In this document: piece after piece, positions 12,476-23,700 of the stretch
How positions within the stretch are numbered: the stretch's first letter is position 1
How the letters are laid out: each line of letters opens with the position of its first letter
NCBI GenBank assembly: GCA_037043455.1
Contig: JAWPHD010001431.1
Span: 1 to 64,000, forward strand
Length of the DNA: 64,000 nt
Reading direction: 5' to 3'
From: Cyrtodaria siliqua
Lineage: Eukaryota > Mollusca > Bivalvia > Adapedonta > Hiatellidae
The notes under the pieces: generated by a model
Told to the model about the DNA's origin: nothing
The model's database searches: none
Seen by the model: only the letters and a program-made list of their open reading frames with translations
Program-made: the position numbers and the translations under genes

Positions 12476-12609
12476 GACTTCATGTTGAATTAAATGGCCT
12501 GTCATTGAATGGTTTGTAAATATCCACATTTTGACGGTTATGGCTTCCCGTAAAGAAAATACCATACATACATACGATTGCAAACACAGCTGTCAATTTC
12601 GTTAAATTA

Positions 12610-14135
12610 GGTATTATTGGTGGTTAATAACTACAGGGGAATAACTCTAGTAAGTTGTATGGAAAAACTATTTAGTAATACAACTATTTTGAACACCCGG
12701 ATTAATATATGGTGTGAGATTAATAATACTGTATCGGACGCACAATTTGGCTTCATGAAAGGAAGATCAACGGTAGATAAAATATTCGCGCTTCATAGTA
12801 TAATTGAGAAAAAAAATCTAAACAATACAAAAACGGCTTTATTGTGCTTTTATAGACCTTAAAAAGGCGTTTGATTCTATTTATAGAAATGCAGTGTGGT
12901 TAAAGTTATATAAATTTGGTATTAACGGGAAAATGCTAAGAATAATTCGACAGTGTATGACAGTGTCAAATCATGCATTAAATACTGCGGTTCTTTCTCG
13001 GATTTTTTCGAGATTTCAGTCGGTTTGAAGCAAAGGGAGATAATGTCTCCGATCATGTTTGCATTGTTGATTGAAGATTTAGAGTTATATTTGCAAAATA
13101 GAATAGATAGTGGTTTATCATTAGATGATATTTCTTTAATTGTACTGCTATTAATTTATATTAATATTACCTATTAATACGTCAATTACTCGGTTTAAAG
13201 GATAACAACCACTAAATGTTTCTTACTTTTGTATTTTGACATAGATGAGCTAAAGGACAGAAGCAACTAAGCATTTTATTTATAAAAAAGTAAAATGCAC
13301 CTTATGACAATATGGTGTTAATAGGTAATACTCCGCAAGATCTGCAAATTAGCTTAAATCATTCATATGAATATTGTGAAACTTGGGACCTGAGATTATA
13401 GTGTGTTTTTTAAAAGAGGTTGAGTAACAGTTGATGAAGTTTTTTCTTATAACGGAGCATTATTAGAGATTTCTGATGATTTTAATTATCTTGGAGTCGT
13501 ATTTAACTACACTGGGTCGTATACGTTAAGTCAACAGGCTCTGTGCGGGAAAACATTAAACATTATGAATCTTGTAACTGCAAACATAAGAAAAACTGAA
13601 CTAAAACCTAAAACATCTTTTCAATTAGCGATTTATAAGAGGGTAGAATGGACACATAGGAGAACAAGTTTGACAGTCACAGGCGCGAATCCGAGGTGGG
13701 GAAGGGTAGCAAAACCGGCGTACATATTCCCTCCACTACGACTAAATCTGAAAAGTTATGAATATGTATAAAAAAAAATGTACTTACGGGTACCTAAAAT
13801 GTTCTTGTTTCTAAACCTCTTCAGATAATGGGGTGACACTTTATGTGTGTGTCACCAAAAAAAAAGGTGTTTCTTGCACAAAGTTTGGAGTCATATGTTC
13901 AAGGTAAAAGGCTCTATTAAGTTGATGGTATGAAAGAGTTATTTGATATAATTGATTTCGGCCTTGTTTTAGATTGTTTTAGATTTCTTAAAGACATCAG
14001 ACTGTTTAATTCATTTTAATATGTTTATATTTGCATTTACTTGTTTACACGCCCGTTGATGGGCATTTGTTGATCTGCATATATAATCCCTTATTTGTAA
14101 ATAAGTTTAAAAATACATTTTACATTTATTTTTAA
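12610..14135 (+). pseudogene. broken LINE reverse transcriptase and 3' part
   Basis: RT motifs are spread over several frames: NNYRGITLVS near 12620, DAQFGFMKGRSTVDK near 12740, a frameshift, then KKAFDSIYRNA near 12860 and PIMFALLIEDLELYLQ near 13050. The catalytic YxDD region is degraded (YDNMVLIG near 13305) and preceded by about 140 bases that do not fit. NYLGVVFNYTGS follows near 13480, and 13930-14135 looks like the ORF end and 3' UTR. Frameshifts, stops and the altered catalytic motif make it inactive. It lies just upstream of the PKS start. Confidence 0.75.
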
Positions 14136-14508
14136 TAACGTACTATTTCTTTTGTTTTTCTTTTGTTTCATTTTCATCCGGTTTTGCGCACTATATGACC
14201 TATGTATGTGTCGACGTTCCGTAAAACGCCATTCATTCAAGGTCAATGGTCAAGTTCGTGCAATGTTCCAGCCTGGTCCATAACTTCTTAACCACTTGAA
14301 ACTGTTTTTGACATATTTAATTCTGTGTTTACTGTTATCATCAACTTCAATTTAATTTGCTGTTATCCTGTTATGAGATACCCTTGCACACATCACACCC
14401 CGCCCCACCCTCTTCTCCAAACCGGACATTGGACTTGATAGTGTAAGACGCTAAATCATTATACCAGGGAGATCGTGTATATTTAATTCCTCTTATCACT
14501 TTCAGACA

Positions 14509-14717
14509 ATGGAGTCGGATGAAGAGATCGCCATTGTCGGGATTGGATGTCGGTTTCCAGGTGCAGATAATCTAGAAGAGTTTTGGCGAATACTCGAGAA
14601 CGGCGAGAATCACGTGCTAGATATCCCGTTGGAACGCTGGAACAATGAGGCGTTCTACAGCGAAAATAAGGATGAGCAGGGAAAGCATTATGTCAAGAAA
14701 GCAGGCTTTATCAGCAA
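14509..14717 (+). CDS. PKS exon 1: start codon and KS N-terminus
   Basis: ATG sits in a good context (gacaATGG), directly after an acceptor (ttcag, AG at 14504-14505). The exon encodes the KS opening IAIVGIGCRFPGADN and ends at AGFIS with donor gtaaga, phase 2. The upstream acceptor implies a non-coding exon further 5'. Confidence 0.88.
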
Positions 14718-17700
14718 GTAAGACGATGTATTGATACATTATATTATGCCTCATTTGCATATTCCACTATTTGTTTAATGTGACGTCATCCGGTCCATAA
14801 AGTTGCATATTGACCGGACGCCTGGTCCGATAGCTATATTAACGGACGTGTGAAAAAAACGACGTCAAAATATATCATAAAACGTATTGATTTAATTTGT
14901 TGGTCAGATTCGGTATAATATAACAAATAATGTATGGTGCTTCGGTCCATATGAAGTTTATGGACTGGGCAGTCAGACGCTTCGGTCCATATAACATTCT
15001 AGGTCTGACTGCCCAGTCCATAAACTTGCATATGTACCTCAGCACCATACATTATCTGTTAAATGATGTGATTAACTCCAGCTGCAAACTTCGGCAGAGT
15101 TGTAATTTACGATGTGACTTCGTCAGAGTTGTAATTTACGATGTGACTTCGTCAGAGTTGTAATTTACGATGTGACTGCGTCAGAGTTGTAATTTACGAG
15201 TTGTAATTTACGATGTGACTGCGTCAGAGTTGTAATTTACGATGTGACTGCGAGTTGTAATTTACGATGTGACTGCGTCAGAGTTGTAATTTACGATGTG
15301 ACTTCGTCAGTGTAATTTACGATGTGACTTCGTCAGAGTTGTAATTTACGATGTGACTGCGTCAGAGTTGTAATTTACGATGTGACTGCGTCAGAGTTGT
15401 AATTTACGATGTGACTTCGGCAGAGTTGTAATTTACGATGTGACTGCGTCAGAGTTGTAATTTACGATGTGACTTCGTCAGAGTTGTAATTTACGATGTG
15501 ACTTCGTCAGAGTTGTAATTTACGATGTGACTGCGTCAGAGTTGTAATTTACGATGTGACTTCGGCAGAGTTTTAATTTACGATGTGACTGCGTCAGAGT
15601 TGTAATTTACGATGTGACTGCGTCAGAGTTGTAATTTACGATGTGACTTCGTCAGAGTTGTAATTTACGATGTGACTGCGTCAGAGTTGTAATTTACGAT
15701 GTGACTGCGTCAGAGTTGTAATTTACGATGTGACTGCGTCAGAGTTGTAATTTACGATGTGACTTCGGCAGAGTTGTAATTTACGATGTGACTTCGGCAG
15801 AGTTGTAATTTACGATGTGACTGCGTCAGAGTTGTAATTTACGATGTGACTTCGTCAGAGTTGTAATTTACGATGTGACTGCGTCAGAGTTGTAATTTAC
15901 GATGTGACTGCGTCAGAGTTGTAATTTACGATGTGACTGCGTCGAACTTTCTAACTGGAATTGTAAAGTTCTTCATAGTAGGCCTGCTAGTTGTAAAGTA
16001 GGGGGTAATGCTGACGAATTTGAAATTTCTCGACGTAGTCTGCAACACAGTTTCAACCAATGTTTGATTAATTATGTGACATATAAAACGACACATTATC
16101 TGAATTGTACCCCCACTTTAATAAACATTAGTAGTACAACCTATCTGACGAAACCAATTAAACAACATGTTGGGTTAAACAATCCTGCAATGCTGTTCGA
16201 CTATCAAACGAAAGTCGAACAACATTGCAGGATACGTGTTTTAAAATTGTGTACGGAGAAAAAAGAGCATTGGTCTCCTGACATATGAGGGCTGATTCAA
16301 AATTACGTAGACTTTTGCTGCAACATCTTTATTATAAAAATATTTGCAATAACATTTACACACAATATTAAGCAATGTGTCCAATATAGAACAGTTCATA
16401 TCAGTTTATAATTAAAATTATATTAAGGCATTTTATTAGCATCGTTAGGTGGCGTGAACAGAAAATTTGAAAATTCCAAATTAAACCTTTCTTTGAAGGC
16501 ATGACGAATGGGACAGTCGTTTGTTCGGAGTTAGTGAAAACGAGGCTATCCGGATAGACCCCCAGCAGCGGTACGTTCTGGAATGTACGCATATGGCAAT
16601 GGAAGATGGTGGCATAACCAGGAAGGATATTAGTGGTTCACAGACCGGTGTTTATATAGGTAACTAAATAGCATCTCATATTGTTAATGAAGTAGATTTC
16701 ATGTAGAGTTCCCGTTTAACTCTTGCGTAAAACCACCAAGGGTAAAGATAGATACAAAGTTAAAAAAAATAAAGGATTTTTGTTGTTAAATAGTTATAGG
16801 CAATAAATACGTATCTCCATTTTAGGTGTTATGAATGATGACTACAAGGTATTGGCTAGCTCTGATCATAACGACGACTCCAACTACTCTGCCACCGGTA
16901 TGAGCACGACGATAATTGCATCACGTGTCTCATACGTGTATAACTTACAAGGCCCGTGTATGGTCATCGACACCGCTTGCTCATCTTCAATGATAGCAAT
17001 TCATCTTGGTTGCCAGGCAATAAGAACAGGTTAGCCATTTTTGAATGTTGAATATTTATAATGATCCACAGTGTTCCACAGACTGATGCCACTGTTAATA
17101 GTCATAAAAGTAATTTACGTCCGATATGACAGTTTGAAACAGTTTGCAACCCCGTATGTATCCAGAAACCTTTTTGAAACACTGTCCGTCGTCTGTCTTC
17201 ATCCGTCGTACGTCCGACGTCACTTTAACCTGCAACCTAACCTTGACCATAACTTGAAAGTATTTGGCCTATATTCATAAAACTTCACACACATCTTCAT
17301 CTTACCTCCAGGAATGTTGTTACACATGTCCAATAACTCTGACTTTGATTTTGGCAAAGTTATGCCCCTTTTTATAAATATTTCACCTGCAACCTAACCA
17401 AGCTCATAACTAACTGAAATAAGCATGGCAGGCGACATGTTCCGTGGAACACCCTTCTAGTTAAAATAATACGTATTGTATTTTCTATATGTAGGTGACT
17501 GTGAGATGGCGATCTGCGGGGGTGTGAGCAGTATTATCTCCCCTGATACCTTCATAGCTCTGTGTCGGGCCCGCATGATGTCGCCCACGGGACAGTGTCA
17601 GACGTTTTGTGATACAGCCGATGGTTACGCCAGAGGAGAAGGCTGTGGGGTCGTTATGCTGAAATCTGTCAAAAGGGTACCCACTCGTTTATAAAGTTGT

Positions 17701-20700
17701 TGTTGTTGTAGTCGTTGTATTTGCGTGCGTTTTAATTCATACTTTAATAGAGTGCAAAAAAACAGAGCTAGTTATTTATGTTAAGATAGAAGTGGTCATA
17801 ACGTCGCCATCAGCTAGCAACACATGTCTATGCACGCCAATACTTACAAGTTGGAAACCAATCGTTTTTGTTGTTGTTGTTGTTGCTGTTGTTGCTGCTG
17901 CTGTTGGTGTTGCTGTTGTTGTTGTTGTTGTTGTATTCGCTATTCAACTATGAACATTGAGTACTTTTCATTGTTTAAAAAGTAGCTATATGCACTGTAA
18001 AACTCATGTTTGGTGACACGGTTAACAAGCGTTATTTGTAATCGGAAACCCGCTTGTACGTATAGGTCATTTCAATTTCTCGTCAAGGACCATGAGGAAA
18101 TTGAACTGACGTTATCATCAATTATACTCGATCGCTAAAGGTAAAAATAATACACTTTCATTTGTTTTAATATATATGACTACATTAATAAATACCATTT
18201 TATTTTTTATCAGGCTTTGAAGGACGGAAACAAAATATGGGGTATTTTGAAAACCGGAACTAACCAAGATGGTCACATGATGACTCCAATAACTGCGCCG
18301 TCTGGTGAGCAACAAGAAGCACTACTGGAGAAAGTGTACACACAATACAAGATCGATCCTACGACACTGCAGTATATAGAGACGCATGGTATGATATGTT
18401 AAAGAAACTAACCCGCCAAATAACGGCAAAAATTACACTACAACAGTCCAGGTGTTCAGGTCATATAATAATGTATATGTACCGATTAAAAGTATAGTTT
18501 TATTCATGGGTTCTAAAAATACCCGTGTAAAATGAATTATTATGAATTATGAATTGGTAACTCTTAATTCGAATCTCCATTTTTGGGGTTTGGGATGGCT
18601 GGCTAAAGCCCTTTATATTGTGTCTATGGAGTTTGCTATCTTAAAAATATGTAAGTTATATAATATACCTCGTCGTCAGTAAATTTAGAAATGGTGTTCA
18701 TATGTTGTAAAATGTGGCTGTTGTTGGCGGAATAGCTACTTTAAAATGGTAGTATGAGTAGCAATAATTTGTTTGTACAGATTTTAAGTAATCCATATTA
18801 GGCCATTATAATTTTATATTTCGTTTTACGAACCCTCCTACGATAAAACAACTAAACTTGGAATTTTACTTGTCCGTAGGGAATTTGATCTGTTTAAGTC
18901 TAATTTTACCTCTTTCAAGATTTTAAACAAATATTTCATTTTATTTGCCATAGAAATAAAAAAAGCCTTTACAAACGTTTGCGTTTATTGTTCCCTCCTC
19001 CTGCAGCACGTCCCTTTCTTGATGGTTCGTAAAACGTATAATAAAAAATAAAGGCCTTACTGTTTTTGGAAACTTGAATTGTTGATTTTAAAAATAAAAG
19101 CATTTTCTCTCAGAAGTGTTTGTATAACAAACTGTAATCTTGTAATCATATACGTGCAAATGAAACCTGAACATAGAAATAGTATTACTTGTCTTTAAAC
19201 AGGCACTGGTACTCCTATAGGGGATCCAACAGAAACTAATGCGCTAGGAAAGTTCATATCATCCAGAAGAGATCTATCGATAGACAACATAGACAGTAAC
19301 AGACGCTTTAGTGAATTTAGTGTCGACAGCGGTCGTGATTCGGTAACAGAAACATTATCCGACACGTCCGACTCGGAGAAGGAGGTGTCTGCTGCTGAGA
19401 TGGTTACGGGGGATTTTCAGGAGAAAGTCACACGCAATCCTGAAGACACCATTCCAATCGGATCTGTCAAATCAAACATAGGTCATACAGAATCAGCGGC
19501 TGGAGTCGCCGCTTTAATCAAAGTACTCCTTATGATGAAGCACGGTAAAATTGTCCCATCATTGCACGTGAAAAAAGACAAATCGAATCTGAATAAAAAG
19601 ATTAAGCTCGACGAATACGGATTGGACATTGCTTTGGATGTAGATGAGTGGAAGCCAAACGAAGATGGAGATAGGATTTGTTGTGTGAATTCATTTGGAT
19701 TTGGCGGTTCTAACAGTCATGCGATCATCATTCAGAGACGGGGCTTATCGCTTCAAAAACAGATCAAGGACGAAAAAGAGACGGACGGTAATTACAAAGT
19801 ATTTTGTATATCGGCAATGGACAAAGTCGCACTAAAAGGAAATCTACAACAATTTGAACTTGATGTGCAGGAGAGTGGTCTGAGTTTAAACGACATATCA
19901 TACACGTCTGCTTATCACCGCGACCATTACCCTAGCAGAACCGTCATATTTGGCAAAGAGATGGCTGAAATAACACAACAGATCAAACTGAAAACGCAGG
20001 CTATCGACAAGCTGAATTCGAGTGCTAACACCAATATCACATTTGTCTTTTGCGGTGTGGGGACCACGTGGAACGGTATGTGCAGGGAGATGATGACGAC
20101 ACAAGCTGTTTTTAGGAATACAGTTAAAGAAATCGACGAATATCTACTACCGCTGGCAGGCTGGAGCATTGCCGACAAGTTTGAAAACGACACGGACTAC
20201 AGTGATCCTTTCCTCAACCACATCGCCATATTCTGTACACAGGTTGCGCTTAATGCATGGTGGAGAAGTTGTGGGGTGATACCCAATGCTATAATTGGAC
20301 AATCCGTCGGAGAGGTAGCTGCGGCATACGCATCAGGTGCCCTATCACTGAAAGATGCTGTTAAAGTTATATATTTCAGGTCCAAAATACTCGCAGAAAT
20401 GACTGGCGGGAAGATGATGGTAGTTGGTAACTACTCGGTAGATAAACTTGAAGAATTATGTGAAAAACGTGAAAATAAAGTGACAATAGCCGTGTACAAC
20501 AGTCCCACATCATGTACACTGTCTGGTGATGCTGATGTAATGGATGAACTGAAAGCTGAGCTTGAAACTCTCAATGAGAAAGAAAACTTGGGTCTTCTTA
20601 TTCGCCCTCTCTCAGTCCAATGCGCTTACCACAGTCACCATGTCGAACCTTGCATGGAACAGATAGAAAGTCAGTTGAAAGACATCAGCAAAGGGGAGAG

Positions 20701-23700
20701 AACGATAAACCATATATCAACAGTGACCGGCGACTTGGCAACTGGCGATGACTTCCAAACAGGCAAATACTGGGCCGACAATATCAGGCAACCAGTCAAA
20801 TTCATGCAAGCAGTTCTCTTAGCTGCAAACGAAGGAGTTACAAACGTGTTCATCGAGATTGGTCCTAGACAAGTACTCCGGGCACATTTACCAAATATCT
20901 TGGGAGAAAACCTGAAAGGAATGTGTCTACCTTCAATGAATGGAAAAAAGGAATGCATCAGTGCTTATACTTCTCTTTCTGAAATGTACGAACTGGGGTA
21001 CCAAATAGAATGGACGAATTTAGTACCATCAGCTGGAAATGCTGTGTCTGTACCAACATGCGTGTTCAATAAGTCAAAGATCCTGTTCCTACCAGAGACG
21101 GCACAGCAATCATTGAAGGGTGTTGCACGGGGTAACAACTCACACATGTATGTACGGCCGAATGGGGGAGAGAAAGCGGAATTCAGAATAAATATTGACA
21201 AGGAGTCTACGCCGTTTGTTTATGACCACTACTTCCAGAATTCAATTTTGGTTCCCGGCGCGACGTATGTGGAGGCAGCTTTTGAGGTTGGTCAAAGGAA
21301 GTCAAAATGTAATGCACATGAACTATCAGTTGCCGTTGAATTTGTGAATCCTTTCACACCAGCAGATGAAAAACAGTATCAAATAGATATAGAAGTGACG
21401 GAACAAGAGGACATAGATGGTTTCAAATATGTCGCTAGTAAGGATGGACGAAACATGTGTACCGGTACAATAGTCAGAAGAGAAAACACCGAACGCCATG
21501 TTTTGGATATTGGACCTATAAAAGCAAGATGTAACACGTACAGATCAAAGGAGGAAAGTTATCAATGTCTTGACAGAATAGAGTTCAACTATGGGAAGAC
21601 ATTAAGTTTAATCGAACAATCGTGGTCTACAACAACAGAATGCCTCGTTGAGTTTGTTCTTCCAGAATCGGTAAAGGAAGAAACGAAGAGGACACATATT
21701 CATCCCTCTGTCATCGACGCCATGTTTCAGACGTTTGGTATCCTCAGTACCTTAGGTACATATGGACTGACACTTCCCAAAGGCGCCGGATCTATCGTCA
21801 TAAACAGACCGCCTCAAGATAGAATGTATGGTTACTCCCAAATGGTTAAAGCGACACCTGTCGGGAATCATTACAACTCGCTACTACTGTCGCCAGAAGG
21901 ACATGTCATAGCTGAGGTAAAGAACTTTTATACGAAGACTATACGAATATCGGACGCTCCAAACCAGAGCCTTGTTTACGATACGACATGGAACGAACTA
22001 CATATGACAGATGATGACAACACTGCTAAAGCAGAGAAGTCAAACGAGATGGCAAGAGGAAAACTAGTTGTATTTGGAACAAAGAGGTTCGTTAGCTGCT
22101 TCAATCCTATTCAGGCTTCAGACGCAGTTTTCTATGAGCTAAATGACAATCTGGTTGATACGGAAACCATGTACAGAATGGCCCTAGATCAAATACCGCT
22201 CATAAGGGCCATCGCGTTCGCCCCCTGTCATCACGTTCAGTACGCAAAAAACACAAGCAAGTCCATATATCTCACTGCAAAGCAGGTGTTCTTGTCATTA
22301 TCTCTCCTTATTAAGGTGTTGCGAGAGGGAAATTACACTTTACCCATGTTTGTCATCACAGAAGATGTAATAGCTTCACCATACCTGAACAAACCCGCTA
22401 CAAATATCTGCGGTGCTGAGCTCTGGGGAATGGTTCGTTCTGCAATGGGGGAGACAGCATACAATGATATCAGAATGGTAGACATGTCTTTGACTGGTGA
22501 AAACGCTGTATCACTGGAATACATCACCAGAGAAGGTGTTACCAACTATAACGAATACCTGCTTGATGAAGGTAAAATATTCTATAGTGAAATGATAGAA
22601 ACGCCAGACCAGGACTATGAACCTAATCAACGCGAAATTGATTACGAACCAACAGAGAACCTTGTGTTGAAATCATCTAGTCCGACGGAAGTGACTGAGA
22701 CTCACTTCCAGCTCAATAGCACAACAGACGAGAATAAACATGAGCAAGCAAGTTCGTTTGTCAAAGTCCGACTACACACTTTATGTTTGCATGATGCATT
22801 GATTTATCCAACATCCACAGAGTCGGACGATGCTGAAAACGTTATCTGGCCCGATATCAATGACAATGGATTCCAAGTCGTAGCCATTGAAGCAATAGGC
22901 TGGCAAGAAGACAAAATGAAAAGAAATGCCAAAAGCATAGAGAAGACCCCCAAGCTTGGTTTTTGCTATCCAGTTGATGTTTCAAGCGTTGTTCATGTAC
23001 CTTCGAAGTGTACCTTTGACATCGGCAGTTTACCGGTTTATGTCCCTGGTCTCATGACGGTCGGAATTCTTCTTTGGAACATGGCTGATCCATGCAAGCA
23101 AGCGTCTAATGTGCTCGTCATCGTCGACGACGAATCAAGCGTCCAGTGTCAACTAATAACAAATATTCTGTCGAAGTACAGAAAAATGCAAGTAACAATT
23201 GAATCCAAAGACAATCTGAGCGATGTCAAGACGGATACACGTATCAACACACAAGCAGTTGTGATTCTTACCAAAATCACACAAAAGCATATCGCTATGT
23301 TGCAGAAAAGCTGTCCAAGTGTTCAGCGTATTGTCTCGGTTGAACAGTTCTTTCCGAGATATATGCAACGATGGGCACAGCATAATATCAAAGGGCTCGT
23401 ACTGAATATTTTCGACTCGGAAAAGATGTTCACTTACTCGGAGTTGGTAGAGAAGGTGCCAAAAGTTTACAACTGGCTGAAGTCTTCGGATAATGTATTA
23501 CAAACTGCATTGAAGCAAGTATCTGAAATCGACGACGATGAAGAGGAAACAAAACCAGGGGTTTTCGAACTTCCGTATCCGGTACTACAGCTAGTAAATG
23601 GAGGCAAAAACACCGAACATATACCATTAAAAGTCTTCCGATCTGAAGTGTTTAGAAAGACTGGCTGTTATATCATTGTCGGTGGCTTGACTGGTCTGGG

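Noticed and set aside
21960..22660. C-methyltransferase domain between DH and ER
   Set aside because: No SAM-binding glycine motif was seen; the segment fits the KR structural half better.
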